From Clostridium isatidis (GTDB lineage: Bacteria; Bacillota; Clostridia; Clostridiales; Clostridiaceae), in the NCBI RefSeq assembly GCF_002285495.1, contig NZ_CP016786.1, positions 324,001 through 388,000 of the forward strand: a DNA stretch of 64,000 bases, written 5' to 3'. Below, piece by piece: positions 16,992 through 26,538 of the stretch (position 1 is the first letter of the stretch; every line of letters starts with the position of its first letter). The notes under the pieces are model-generated. The model was not told where the DNA came from and did no database searches. It saw only the letters and a list, made by a program, of their open reading frames with translations. The translations under genes and the position numbers were made by a program.

Positions 16992-18647
16992 ATGCTACAA
17001 ATGTTACAAAAAATTGGTAAAGCCATCATGCTTCCAATAGCAGCTTTACCTATCGCAGGTATTTTACTAGGAGTAGGTGGTGCTTTACTTGGTATTGCAG
17101 GCTTAGAAAATGCACCAGCAGTTTATCAACCATTAATGGCTTTTGTTAATATTCCATTTGTTACAGCACTTTTAACTATAATGAAAGACGTTGGGGATAT
17201 AATATTTGGTAACTTACCAATATTATTCGCAGTAGGTGTTGCAGTAGGTTTAGCTAATAAAGATAAGGGAACAGCAGCACTTGCATCAGTATTTGGTTTC
17301 ATAGTAATGAACAAAGTTATTTCTACAATGCTTGTTTTAGGATTAACTCAATTAGGCGTTGTAACTCCAGATAACGTTGGAGATTATGCTACTTATGTTA
17401 CTACAAATGTTGGTATATTCACATTAAATATGTCAGTATTTGGTGGTATTATAACAGGTATTATAACAGGTATATTACACAATAAATATCATACAATTCA
17501 ATTACCACCAGCTTTAGGTTTCTTTGCAGGTTCAAGATTTGTACCAATAGTTACTTCATTAGCAATGGCAGTAGTTGGAGCTATATTAGCATTCGTATGG
17601 CCAGTAGTACAAAACGGTATTTCAGCACTTTCTGAAGTTGTTAAAAATGCTGGTCCAGCAGGAACATTCTTATTCGGAGTAATAGAAAGAGCATTAATTC
17701 CATTTGGATTACACCACGTATTCTATACACCATTCTGGTATGGTTCATTCGTTAATGCAGACGTATTAGTAAATGGCGCATGGGAAACAATTGCAGGAGC
17801 TAACACAGCATACTTCACTCAATTATCTAACATGACTAGCCTAGTTGGAGCAGATGCAGAAACAATGTCAAGAATAGTTTCAGGAACAACTAGATTTATG
17901 ACAGGTAAATTCCCATTCATGATGTTTGGTTTACCAGCTGCAGCATATGCAATGTACAAGCAAGCTAAACCAAGCAAGAAAAAGGTTGTTGGATCATTAC
18001 TAGCATCAGCAGCATTTACAGCAGCTTTAACTGGTATTACTGAACCAATTGAATTTACATTCTTATTCGTTGCACCAGCATTATATGGAGTTCACTGCTT
18101 ACTAGCAGGTTTATCATTCATGTTAATGGATTTACTAAATGTATTCATTGGTATGACATTCTCTGGTGGGGTTATTGACTTCGCATTATTCGGTTTACTA
18201 CCAGCAGGAGCAGGAGTTCCAACTAACTGGTTAAGACTAATATTAGTTGGTCTAGTATATGCAGTAGTTTACTACTTCTTATTCTCATTCTTAATCAAGA
18301 AGTTCAACTTAAAGACTCCAGGTAGAGAAGAAGATGAAGCTGAAACTAAGTTATATACTAAAGCTGATTACAATGCTAAAAAAGAAGCAGGTAAATCAGA
18401 TGAAATTAAGGAAAATGCTCCAGAAGTATTAGCTGCTTTAGGTGGAGCAGACAATATAGTAAGTGTTGATGCTTGCATAACAAGATTAAGAGTTGAAGTT
18501 AAAGACAAGGGAATTGTTGATAAGGCTAAACTTAAAGCTTTAGGAGCATCAGGAGTTGTTGAAGTTGGTAACGGAGTTCAAGCGATCTTTGGTGCAAAAG
18601 CAGATGCTTACAAGAACGAAATTAAAGGAATATTAGGAATTGACTAG
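16992..18647 (+). CDS. ptsG: PTS EIICB component, glucose family
   Basis: 551-residue sugar permease. EIIC domain (~1-430) starts QKIGKAIMLPIAALPIAG and contains the substrate-loop motif TEPIEFTFLFVAP. After a linker the EIIB domain (~465-551) has phospho-accepting Cys495 in DACITRLRV. No EIIA domain, so a separate EIIA must donate phosphate. Glucose is favoured over N-acetylglucosamine because of the GlcT-type RAT in the leader. GGGAGG precedes the ATG. Frequent C-ending codons in this gene, unlike its neighbours, suggest high expression. Confidence 0.9.
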   Translation: MLQMLQKIGKAIMLPIAALPIAGILLGVGGALLGIAGLENAPAVYQPLMAFVNIPFVTALLTIMKDVGDIIFGNLPILFAVGVAVGLANKDKGTAALASVFGFIVMNKVISTMLVLGLTQLGVVTPDNVGDYATYVTTNVGIFTLNMSVFGGIITGIITGILHNKYHTIQLPPALGFFAGSRFVPIVTSLAMAVVGAILAFVWPVVQNGISALSEVVKNAGPAGTFLFGVIERALIPFGLHHVFYTPFWYGSFVNADVLVNGAWETIAGANTAYFTQLSNMTSLVGADAETMSRIVSGTTRFMTGKFPFMMFGLPAAAYAMYKQAKPSKKKVVGSLLASAAFTAALTGITEPIEFTFLFVAPALYGVHCLLAGLSFMLMDLLNVFIGMTFSGGVIDFALFGLLPAGAGVPTNWLRLILVGLVYAVVYYFLFSFLIKKFNLKTPGREEDEAETKLYTKADYNAKKEAGKSDEIKENAPEVLAALGGADNIVSVDACITRLRVEVKDKGIVDKAKLKALGASGVVEVGNGVQAIFGAKADAYKNEIKGILGID

Positions 18648-18660
18648 TATATTAATAAAA

Positions 18661-18693
18661 GGCGGATTCAAGTTTTGAATCCGTCTTTTTTTT
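18661..18693 (+). terminator. Terminator of the EIICB gene
   Basis: GGCGGATTCAA / TTGAATCCGTC with a tiny loop and eight T. Confidence 0.9.
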
Positions 18694-18748
18694 ATTATGA
18701 TATAATAAAAATAATATTATAAAATTAAATTAGATTGAGGTAATTTTA

Positions 18749-19759
18749 ATGGATATTGGGTTAATAGGATATGGCGGAGTTGCTAAGGAATTTATAAGTT
18801 TATTATTAGATAAAGAAAATTATTTAGAAAAGCTTGGTTTTAAAATAAAAGTAAAATATATAATAAGAAGCAGTGGCGGAATATATGTAGAGGAAGGAAT
18901 AAATTTAAAAGAAATTATAAGCATTGGTGACAAGCTTAATTATCATAGTAAATTTAGAGAAGGTATCAATATTGAAACTATAATTAAAAATAAAGATGTA
19001 GATACCTTGGTTGAGCTAACCAATACAAATTTAGAAAATGGAGAGCCTGGTCTAAGTCATATAAAAAAAGCTTTAGAAAATAAAATAAATATAGTTACAG
19101 GAAATAAAGGCCCTATTGTTTTAAAATATAAGGAATTGAAGGAAATAGCTTATAAAAATAATGTAAAACTTTTAATTGGATGTACAACAGGCGGAGCTTT
19201 GCCAACTTTAAATGCTGGGACATATGACATTGCAGGAGCAGAAGTATTAAAAATTGAAGGAATTTTAAATGGAACAAGCAATTATATTCTTACAGAAATG
19301 TATGAAAATAATTTAAATTATAAAATAGCTTTAGAGAAAGCAATAGAAGAAAAAATAGTAGAGAAAAATTATAGTTATGATGTTGAAGGCTATGATACAG
19401 CTTCAAAAATGTTAATAATCTCAAATGCTCTATTAGATACAAATTTAACTTTAGAAGATATAGAAATAGAAGGAATAACTAAGCTTACTAGAGAAAGGAT
19501 ACTAGAAGAAAAATTAAAAGGAAATAGGCCTAAATTAATAGGGACAATAATTAAGAAAAATAATAAGATAGAAGCTAAGGTTAAATTAGAATTTATAGAT
19601 AAAAATCATAAATTATATTTTATAGATGGTAAAGATAAAGGAATATGTTATTATACAGATACCTTAGGAGAAATACTAATAGCTGGAGGAGCTTCTGGAA
19701 CAAGAAATGCAGCTGCTTCAGTATTAAGAGATATTGTAAATATGGGTATTATTAGATAA
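18749..19759 (+). CDS. hom: Homoserine dehydrogenase (short, no ACT domain)
   Basis: 336-residue NAD(P)H-dependent enzyme reducing aspartate semialdehyde to homoserine for threonine and methionine synthesis. Rossmann motif IGYGGVAKEF (6-15), TGNKGPIVL carrying the conserved lysine, GGALPTL, ILNGTSNYILTEM and AGG..TRNAAASVLRDI are all present. It ends without the C-terminal ACT domain of the long enzymes, so it is unlikely to be directly inhibited by threonine. Alone in its transcription unit between ptsG and the DUF4003 gene. Confidence 0.88.
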   Translation: MDIGLIGYGGVAKEFISLLLDKENYLEKLGFKIKVKYIIRSSGGIYVEEGINLKEIISIGDKLNYHSKFREGINIETIIKNKDVDTLVELTNTNLENGEPGLSHIKKALENKINIVTGNKGPIVLKYKELKEIAYKNNVKLLIGCTTGGALPTLNAGTYDIAGAEVLKIEGILNGTSNYILTEMYENNLNYKIALEKAIEEKIVEKNYSYDVEGYDTASKMLIISNALLDTNLTLEDIEIEGITKLTRERILEEKLKGNRPKLIGTIIKKNNKIEAKVKLEFIDKNHKLYFIDGKDKGICYYTDTLGEILIAGGASGTRNAAASVLRDIVNMGIIR

Positions 19760-19801
19760 TAAATTTATCAATACTATTTTATTAATAAAAGGGGAAATTT
19801 T

Positions 19802-20791
19802 ATGAGAGAGTTACTAAGCAACAGAATTCAGCTATTTATAAGAAATAGAGAAATTATGAAGAAAAATTTTAAACTTGAGTATAGCATGATCTATTATTTA
19901 TGCTCTTATATTTATACTGAAAATAATAAAATTTTAGATCCAGATAAAATAAAGGAAGCTAAAAGGATAATTAATAAAAATACAGGTATTTTTTCTTATT
20001 TTAAGGGAGTGGCAAAACTTGCAGAGTCAACTAAACTTTCATTGAAGAATGATATGGAAGGAGAATTTTTAGAAGTATTAAAAACCTATAAATTATTAAA
20101 AAAGGAGTTTCGCAGCAGTGAATACTTACCTTCTGTTGCTTGTTTTATTTCAGAAAATAGACATACACTAGATGTAGAAAACTTAATTAAGAAATCAGTA
20201 GAAGTTTATAAATTAATGAAAAACAATCATCCATTCTTAACAAGTAGTGAGGATGTTATGCTTGCAACACTCATAGCAATGACTAAGGAAAACATTGATG
20301 AAACGATAAGATCCATGGAATATGCCTATAAAAAATTAAAAAAGCATTTTATATCAAGTAATTCAGTACAATCAGTAAGCCATGTGCTAACTTTAACAGA
20401 AGGTGACATTGATTTAAAAATAAATAAGTTATTAAATATATTCAATAAATTAAGAGAAAATAATTTAAAATACGGAAAAACAAATGAACTTGCAATTTTA
20501 GCAATACTAGCCTTATCAGAAAAAACTGTTGAAGAAATTACGAGAGATATAATAGATATTTTTAATGTGTTAAAGAAAGAAAAACTAGTCGGTTTCTTTT
20601 CTGCTACAAAAGCTCAAGGTTTAATGTTTGCAGCTCTTCTATTGATTATAGATTACACAAAAGAAAGCAATCAAAATGCTTTTAAAGAAATTGCTGTAAA
20701 AAGCGTAATATCAATAATTATAGAAGAAATTGCTCTTATGAGTACTGTGGCCATAACATCTGCAGCAGCAGCTTCAAGTGCATCATCCTAG
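19802..20791 (+). CDS. DUF4003 family protein
   Basis: 329-residue, mostly helical cytosolic protein. The recurring pattern LKKEFRSSEYLPSVACFI, MKNNHPFLTSSEDVMLA and LKKHFISSNSVQSVSHVL, then a small-residue C-terminal tail (ITSAAAASSASS), matches my memory of DUF4003 in Firmicutes. Biochemical role unknown. Ribosome binding site AAAGGGGA. The Ala/Ser tail preceded by a hydrophobic stretch (~295-325) could associate with a membrane. Confidence 0.7.
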   Translation: MRELLSNRIQLFIRNREIMKKNFKLEYSMIYYLCSYIYTENNKILDPDKIKEAKRIINKNTGIFSYFKGVAKLAESTKLSLKNDMEGEFLEVLKTYKLLKKEFRSSEYLPSVACFISENRHTLDVENLIKKSVEVYKLMKNNHPFLTSSEDVMLATLIAMTKENIDETIRSMEYAYKKLKKHFISSNSVQSVSHVLTLTEGDIDLKINKLLNIFNKLRENNLKYGKTNELAILAILALSEKTVEEITRDIIDIFNVLKKEKLVGFFSATKAQGLMFAALLLIIDYTKESNQNAFKEIAVKSVISIIIEEIALMSTVAITSAAAASSASS

Positions 20792-20886
20792 TGTTTACAA
20801 GGATGAAACTGCCAGTTGACAAATTGCAAGTGCTGGTTGGTTTTAATTTTTTATATATCTTTTAGAATATACTTGAGGTGATAAAT

Positions 20887-21492
20887 ATGAATTTTTCAGA
20901 AAAGCTGCAGATATTAAGAAAAGAAAAAAGGCTTTCTCAAGAAGGCCTTGCTGAGAAGTTAAATGTATCAAGACAAGCTGTTTCAAAGTGGAAATCAGGA
21001 CAAAGCTTTCCTGAGTTAGATAAGATTATTATTTTATCAGATATATTTAGAGTTACAGTAGATTAACTTGTTAAAGATAATATAGAATTTAGAATAAATA
21101 TAGAAGATAAAAAAACAGAAGAAAAGAAAAATGATGAGCAAGAAAATACCATAAATAAAGTTTGTGAAGAAGAGTATGAAAAACAAGGATTCTATAAGAA
21201 AAATATAAATAAATTCAGAATTGGTAATAAAGAAGATAATAAAGATAGTGATATAAAAAAAGATGACGCTGATATCCTTGGAGAAGATGATGATATTGAT
21301 GAAGAAGATGATGAAGATATTGTTGAGAATAGCGGTTACACTGGTGAATTTATTATTATAGGTACTATTATAGGTATGATTATTTATTTTATTACAAAAA
21401 ATAGTTCGTATATTATAATAATAGGACCATTATTAGGATTTGTTTTGGATAGTGTTTATGAGTTATATTTACGAATAAAGAGGAAGGAATAA
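20887..21492 (+). pseudogene. XRE-family regulator interrupted by an in-frame stop
   Basis: ATG 20887 behind GAGGTG begins a helix-turn-helix protein (SEKLQILRKEKRLSQEGLAE, VSRQAVSKWKSGQSFPELD) that stops at TAA 21064-21066 after VTVD. Family members usually continue ELVK here, and LVKDN follows in the same frame, so a GAA codon has very probably become TAA. The frame then stays open for 141 codons: a charged linker, the acidic stretch GEDDDIDEEDDEDI and two hydrophobic segments (FIIIGTIIGMIIYFI, SYIIIIGPLLGFVL), ending at 21490-21492. The intact form was a ~201-residue membrane-anchored regulator. The 59-residue head could still bind DNA. Confidence 0.85.
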
Positions 21493-21498
21493 AGAAAT

Positions 21499-22077
21499 AT
21501 GAACACAAGGGAATACAAAAGAAATATTAGAAAAGAAGTACTAATGAAAAGATCGGAAATGAAGGTAGAAGAAAAAGAGCTTAAAGACAATATTATTTTA
21601 GAAAAATTATTTCAAACTGATTTATATAAAAATGCAAGAAATATTTTTACCTATATAAGCTTTGGAGATGAAATAAATACAATAAAGCTTATTAAAAGAG
21701 CTTTTAAAGATAAAAAAAATATAGCAGTTCCCAAAACTTATAGAGAAACAAAAACAATGCATGCAATATTTATTCATAGTCTTAGAGAATTAAAGGAAAA
21801 TTATATGGGTATCCTCGAACCAATTGATGATAGTATTGTTGTAAAAAAAGAAGATATTGATTTAATAATTGTTCCAGGAACAGTTTTTGATAGAGAATTT
21901 AATAGAATAGGCTATGGTGGAGGATATTATGATAGATACTTAGAGGATATTGCATATAAAAATAATAAAGTTGTATTAGCCTATGATTTTCAAATTATAG
22001 ATAAAATAGAAAGTGAAGAACATGATATAAAGATGGATCTTATAATAACAGATAAGGATGTTATAAGTAGAATATAA
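21499..22077 (+). CDS. 5-formyltetrahydrofolate cyclo-ligase
   Basis: 192-residue cytosolic enzyme converting 5-formyl-THF to 5,10-methenyl-THF with ATP. N-terminal basic helix (REYKRNIRKEVLMKRSEM) for nucleotide binding, folate-region FTYISFGDEINT, and the signature IIVPGTVFDREFNRIGYGGGYYDRYL with its glycine-rich loop. It begins six bases after the stop of the broken XRE gene, so the two were probably co-transcribed. Confidence 0.93.
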   Translation: MNTREYKRNIRKEVLMKRSEMKVEEKELKDNIILEKLFQTDLYKNARNIFTYISFGDEINTIKLIKRAFKDKKNIAVPKTYRETKTMHAIFIHSLRELKENYMGILEPIDDSIVVKKEDIDLIIVPGTVFDREFNRIGYGGGYYDRYLEDIAYKNNKVVLAYDFQIIDKIESEEHDIKMDLIITDKDVISRI

Positions 22078-22095
22078 AAAAGTATAAAAATATTA

Positions 22096-22124
22096 TTGCA
22101 CATTTAGAAGTTTTAGTATATTAT
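22096..22124 (+). promoter_or_regulatory. Promoter of the metY leader
   Basis: TTGCAC (22096-22101), 17-base spacer, TATTAT (22119-22124), about 30 bases before the S-box. Confidence 0.6.
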
Positions 22125-22153
22125 ATAAAATAAATAATTAAATAGAAAGAAGG

Positions 22154-22326
22154 CTTTATTAAGAATGGTGGAGGGACTGGCCCTGTGAAACCTGGCAACC
22201 TACTAACAGCTTTAGTGTGGTGCTAAATCCAGCAGATTATTAGATCTGAAAGATAAAGTATATTAGTTTTATACAGTGATTTTGTTATTTATAGGTTGTT
22301 TCTTATTAAGAAGCAACCTTTTTTAT
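22154..22326 (+). promoter_or_regulatory. SAM-I riboswitch (S-box) with terminator
   Basis: Aptamer 22154-22258: P1 arms CTTTAT/ATAAAG, GGTGGAGGGACTGGCCC, GAAACCTGGCAACC, GTGCTAAATCC and GATCTGAAAGA, all S-box hallmarks in order. The expression platform terminator is AGGTTG..CAACCT plus a T-run (22293-22325). SAM binding should terminate transcription before metY. Confidence 0.96.
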
Positions 22327-22367
22327 TTATAAATTTAGCAATGAGTATATAAAAAGGAGGCATTAAA

Positions 22368-23645
22368 ATGAGTAACAATTTTAAAAAGGGAACAATATGT
22401 GTTCAAGGAGGGTATAGCCCAAAGGCAGGGGAACCAAGGGTGTTACCAATTTATCAAAGTGTAACATATAAGTTTGATGATCCTAGTAATTTAGAGGATT
22501 TATTTAGTTTGCAAGCTGTGGGACATTTATATAGTAGAATTTCTAACCCAACAGTTGCAGGATTTGAAGAAAGGTTTGCCCAATTACAAGGTGGCATTGG
22601 GGCAGTTGCCACATCATCAGGGCAGGCAGCTATTCTTTATTCAATAATTAATATATGTAAATCAGGAGATCATATTATAGCATCTTCAAGTTTATATGGT
22701 GGAACAGTGAATTTATTTAAAGTTCATTTAAAGAACTTAGGAATTGAAGTGTCCTTTGTGAGTCCAGAGGCTTCTAAAGAAGAGATATTATCAGCAGCCA
22801 AGGAAAATACTAAAGCTATATATGGAGAAACCATCGGTAATCCAGAATTAAATATTTTAGACTTTGAAAAATTTGCAGAAACTGCAAAAATTCTTAAGGT
22901 ACCATTTATAGTTGATAATACAGTAGCTTCTCCATATCTTTGTAATCCCTTTGAACATGGGGCTAATATTGTTATACATTCAACAACAAAATATGCTGAT
23001 GGACATGCTCAAAGTATTGGGGGAATAGTTGTAGATGGAGGAAATTTTGACTGGAGTAATGGAAAGTTTGAAGATTTTACAACACCAGATCCAAGTTATC
23101 ATGGATTAGTTTATACAGAGGCATTTAAAGAAGCTGCCTATATTACTAAGCTTAGAGTGACTATAGCAAGAGATTTTGGAGCATGTTTAAGTCCATTTAA
23201 TGCGTATATAACAAATTTAGGATTAGAAACTCTTCATTTAAGAATAGAAAGACATTCACAAAATGCTTTATCCTTGGCAAAGTGGCTAGAAAAACATCCA
23301 AAAGTTAAGTGGGTTAACTATCCATATTTAGAAACAAGTAAGGAATATGAAAAAGCTAAAAAATATTTAAATGGCGGGGGAAGCGGTCTTCTTACCTTTG
23401 GATTAGATACTGATATAGAGGGAACTAAGAGATTTCAAAGGGCATTAAAATTAATTTCCCTAGCAGTTACCTTAGGAGATACAAGAAGTTGTATATTACA
23501 TCCTGCAACAACAACTCATAGTCAGCTTTCAGAAAAGGAATTAGAAGGAGCTGGTGTAACAACAGACTTATTAAGAATATCAATAGGAATTGAAGACATT
23601 GAAGATATAATTAAGGATGTAGAGCAAGCTTTAGAAGCAGTTTAA
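22368..23645 (+). CDS. metY: O-acetylhomoserine sulfhydrylase (PLP)
   Basis: 425-residue Cys/Met-metabolism PLP enzyme that makes homocysteine from O-acetylhomoserine and sulfide. Start KKGTICVQGGYSPKAGEPRV and the Schiff-base Lys208 in HSTTKYADGHAQSIGG are typical of the MetY branch rather than MetB/MetC. Substrate-binding YSRISNPT and the RHSQNAL region are intact. AAAAGGAGG precedes the ATG. The SAM riboswitch directly upstream supports a methionine-biosynthetic role. Confidence 0.95.
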   Translation: MSNNFKKGTICVQGGYSPKAGEPRVLPIYQSVTYKFDDPSNLEDLFSLQAVGHLYSRISNPTVAGFEERFAQLQGGIGAVATSSGQAAILYSIINICKSGDHIIASSSLYGGTVNLFKVHLKNLGIEVSFVSPEASKEEILSAAKENTKAIYGETIGNPELNILDFEKFAETAKILKVPFIVDNTVASPYLCNPFEHGANIVIHSTTKYADGHAQSIGGIVVDGGNFDWSNGKFEDFTTPDPSYHGLVYTEAFKEAAYITKLRVTIARDFGACLSPFNAYITNLGLETLHLRIERHSQNALSLAKWLEKHPKVKWVNYPYLETSKEYEKAKKYLNGGGSGLLTFGLDTDIEGTKRFQRALKLISLAVTLGDTRSCILHPATTTHSQLSEKELEGAGVTTDLLRISIGIEDIEDIIKDVEQALEAV

Positions 23646-23720
23646 GATTATAGGAATATAAATCTATATTGATAACTTCAACCCTCTTTGTTATAATAAT
23701 TTGCAGCAAAATTGAATTAT

Positions 23721-23739
23721 AAGTGCTTAGCACTTTTTA
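23721..23739 (+). terminator. Short terminator after metY
   Basis: AAGTGC TTA GCACTT followed by TTTAT; small, but directly T-flanked. Confidence 0.6.
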
Positions 23740-23754
23740 TAAGGGGGGGTTAAC

Positions 23755-23934
23755 TTGTTTAATAAGGAAGAATTAGAAATATTAAATGAAGCCTTAAAAA
23801 TATATGAAGAAAAGGTTACTAGGGATTTAGAAGCTAGTGTTAATAATAAAAATAAAATGGTTGCTAATAATAGAAAGCAAAAAAAGGTATGGCTTCTTCA
23901 AAACAAGCTTGCCAAACTTCTTAAGGAAGTTTAA
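23755..23934 (+). CDS. Small basic coiled-coil-like protein (59 aa)
   Basis: Short ORF with TTG start at 23755 behind a very strong AAGGGGGGG (23741-23749). It encodes a 59-residue, Lys/Glu/Asn-rich, almost certainly all-helical protein: EELEILNEALKIYEEKVT in the first half, RKQKKVWLLQNKLAKLLKEV at the end. No cysteines, no signal peptide, no recognised family. Codon use is like the neighbours and the frame is clean. It sits between metY and thrS after its own small hairpin. Function unknown. Confidence 0.6.
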   Translation: MFNKEELEILNEALKIYEEKVTRDLEASVNNKNKMVANNRKQKKVWLLQNKLAKLLKEV

Positions 23935-24012
23935 TTAATGAGAAATGTATAAGAAGAATGAATAGAAGTATAATAAATAGAAAAGGATTTGCTTAAGCAA
24001 ATCCTTTAATTT

Positions 24013-25950
24013 CTACATTTCTTTATTAGCAATTTCTAAAATAATTCTATTTTTAAGTTTAGTTACATCAACTGCTCCTTCTTCACCATTCTTTCTGCTT
24101 CTTACAGCAACTGAATTGCTAGCAGCTTCTTTTTCACCAACAACTAGGATATAAGGAATTCTTTCTAATCTAGCTTCTCTTATTTTATATCCTATTTTTT
24201 CAGCTCTATAGTCCCCAGTAATTCTTATACCAGCATTTCTAAATTCTTTAACTATAGCATCTGCATAGTCATTATATTTATCAGAAATAGGTAGAACTAT
24301 AGCTTGAGTAGGAGAAAGCCATGTTGGGAATGAACCATTATACTTTTCAATTAACATAGCTAAAGTTCTTTCATAACATCCAATTGATGATCTATGGATT
24401 ATAAATGGACGCTTCTTGTTACCATCTTTGTCAACATAAGTCATATCAAATCTTTCGGCTAAAGCAAAGTCAATTTGGATAGTTATTATAGTATCTTCTT
24501 TTCCATGAACATTTTTAAATTGAATATCAAGTTTTGGTCCATAGAAAGCAGCTTCACCTTCAGCTTCAACATAATTAATTCCTAAGTGGTTTAATATTTC
24601 TCTCATTGTATTTTGAGTTTTTTCCCAAGCTTCTGGATTGTTAATATACTTTTCAGTATTGTTTGGATCCCACTTAGAGAATCTATAAGTTATATCATTT
24701 GCAATTCCTAAAGTTGTCATAATATGATCAATTAATTCAACACAACCCTTGAATTCCTCTTCTACTTGTTCAGGTGTACAAACAATATGACCATCTGCTA
24801 AAGTAAATTGTCTAACTCTTATTAAACCATGCATTTCTCCTGAAGCTTCATTCCTGAAAAGAGTAGAAGTTTCAGCATATCTTAAAGGTAATTCTCTATA
24901 ACTGTGTTGTTCTGAGTTATAAATAGTATATTGGAATGGACATGTCATAGGTCTAAGAGCAACTACTTCGTCATCTTTTTCTTCATCTCCTAATACGAAC
25001 ATTCCATCTTTATAGTGATCCCAGTGGCCAGATACTTTATATAAATCGTTCTTAGCCATAAGTGGAGTTTTAGTTAATAAATATCCTCTCTTTTCTTCTT
25101 CGTCTTCAACCCATCTTTGTAAAAGCTGAATTATTTTAGCTCCCTTTGGCATTAATAAAGGAAGTCCTTGACCGATTTTTTCATCAGTAGTAAATAATTT
25201 AAGTTCTCTACCAAGTTTATTATGATCTCTTAGTTTTGCTTCCTCTAAAGCTTGTAAGTGAGCATCTAAGTCTGATTTCTTTAAGAAAGCAGTACCATAG
25301 ATTCTTGAAAGCATTTTGTTCTTTTCATCGCCTCTCCAGTAAGCACCAGCAGCTCTAAGAAGTTTAATAGCTTTTACTGGTTTTAATGACATTAAATGAG
25401 GCCCAGCACATAGGTCAGTAAAGTCACCCATTTTATAGAAGGATATAACAGTATCTTCTGCTAAATCATTTATTAATTCAACCTTGTAAGGTTCATTAGC
25501 ATCCTCCATAAGTTTTATAGCTTCAGCTCTTGGTAATTCAAATCTTTCAATTGAAGGATTTTCTTTTATTATTTTTCTCATTTCATCTTCTATTTTTTCA
25601 AGATGAGTAGAGTTGAAAGCTGGTTCTATGTCAAAATCATAGTAGAAGCCATCATTTATTGCTGGTCCTATTGCTAGTTTTGCTTCAGGGTATAATCTTT
25701 TTACAGCATAAGCTAAAACATGAGATACACTATGTCTTAATGCATCTTTTCCTTCTTGAGAATCAAAAGTACATATAGCAACTTCGCTATCTTTTTCAAC
25801 AACAAAACGTAAGTCAACTACTTCTCCATTAACTATTCCACAACAAGCATTTCTTGCTAAACCTTCACTTATAGATTTAGCAATATCAAATACAGAAATA
25901 CTTGATTCAAATTCTTTTACTGATCCATCTTTTAAAGTGATCTTAATCAT
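24013..25950 (-). CDS. thrS: Threonyl-tRNA synthetase
   Basis: 645-residue class II synthetase, full length: N-terminal TGS domain (~1-62), editing domain with HSVSHVLAYA, catalytic core with motif 2 (FRNEASGEMHGLIRVRQFT), zinc ligands in MTCPFQ, DGHIVC and FIIHRSSIG, and C-terminal anticodon domain (IVLPISDKYNDYADAI). It charges tRNA(Thr). ATG is preceded by AAGGAAG. Expression is controlled by the T-box leader upstream. Confidence 0.97.
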   Translation of the reverse strand: MIKITLKDGSVKEFESSISVFDIAKSISEGLARNACCGIVNGEVVDLRFVVEKDSEVAICTFDSQEGKDALRHSVSHVLAYAVKRLYPEAKLAIGPAINDGFYYDFDIEPAFNSTHLEKIEDEMRKIIKENPSIERFELPRAEAIKLMEDANEPYKVELINDLAEDTVISFYKMGDFTDLCAGPHLMSLKPVKAIKLLRAAGAYWRGDEKNKMLSRIYGTAFLKKSDLDAHLQALEEAKLRDHNKLGRELKLFTTDEKIGQGLPLLMPKGAKIIQLLQRWVEDEEEKRGYLLTKTPLMAKNDLYKVSGHWDHYKDGMFVLGDEEKDDEVVALRPMTCPFQYTIYNSEQHSYRELPLRYAETSTLFRNEASGEMHGLIRVRQFTLADGHIVCTPEQVEEEFKGCVELIDHIMTTLGIANDITYRFSKWDPNNTEKYINNPEAWEKTQNTMREILNHLGINYVEAEGEAAFYGPKLDIQFKNVHGKEDTIITIQIDFALAERFDMTYVDKDGNKKRPFIIHRSSIGCYERTLAMLIEKYNGSFPTWLSPTQAIVLPISDKYNDYADAIVKEFRNAGIRITGDYRAEKIGYKIREARLERIPYILVVGEKEAASNSVAVRSRKNGEEGAVDVTKLKNRIILEIANKEM

Positions 25951-26044
25951 ATTTATCTTCCTTTCTAATTAATTCTATTTAGATTGTAAGTTTCTAGATA
26001 CTTATAAGTTAAACTATTTTAGTAGAAATATTTATTTTAATAAA

Positions 26045-26285
26045 ATAAAAAACTCCCGTCTCTTTCTATAAATAGAAAGGGACGAGAGTAGTAAATTCAA
26101 ATTTCCCGCGGTTCCACCCTTAATTGCCTAAAATAGGCCGCTTAAGATATCGTAACGTGATATAAACGGACTTTATTAGAGTCACTCAGAGGTGGTTTTC
26201 AACTAAAATCAAGTAAGATAATTGCACCAAATTTATCTCTCTCTGCAAAATGATTAATAGTCTACTGTCCTCGTCATAGTGTTGA
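26045..26285 (-). promoter_or_regulatory. T-box leader of thrS (Thr specifier ACC)
   Basis: On the minus strand: leader start GACGAGGACAGTAGAC, AGAGAGA, GGTGCAA, then the T-box core AAGGGTGGAACCGCGGGAA (plus-strand 26103-26121). The terminator stem ACTCTCGTCCCTTTC / GAAAGAGACGGGAG with a U-run is at 26045-26089. The likely specifier is ACC (Thr) at 26194-26196, followed by A as usual. Uncharged tRNA(Thr) should favour the antiterminator. Confidence 0.95.
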
Positions 26286-26310
26286 TATATTTCTATATGT
26301 ATTATTTTTT

Positions 26311-26339
26311 ATTATAAATATAAAAAGTTTCAATGTCAA
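26311..26339 (-). promoter_or_regulatory. thrS promoter
   Basis: Minus strand TTGACA (26334-26339), 17-base spacer, TATAAT (26311-26316): perfect consensus. Confidence 0.85.
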
Positions 26340-26438
26340 CAAAGAGAAATAAAATAATTTACTAAAACTGCGAAAAATGTCATAATAAAAATATTGAAAA
26401 ATTAAAAAAGGTTATATATAATATTATATGTAGTAGAT

Positions 26439-26522
26439 GCAGATGTGGCGGAATTGGCAGACGCACTAGACTTAGGATCTAGCGCCTTTGGCGTGGGGGT
26501 TCGACTCCCTTCATCTGCACCA
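26439..26522 (+). tRNA. tRNA-Leu (anticodon UAG)
   Basis: 84 bases with CCA encoded. Acceptor GCAGATG/CATCTGC, long variable arm as in class II tRNAs, anticodon loop CTTAGGA giving TAG (reads CUA), T-arm GGTTCGACTCC. Confidence 0.97.
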
Positions 26523-26538
26523 GTTTTAAATAAACTTT

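Noticed and set aside
20795..20860. Terminator after the DUF4003 gene (CCAG..CTGG region)
   Set aside because: Pairing is short and irregular; not convincing as a hairpin.
21064..21066. Stop codon read-through or recoding in the XRE gene
   Set aside because: No structure or known recoding context was seen; a simple nonsense mutation is the more economical explanation.
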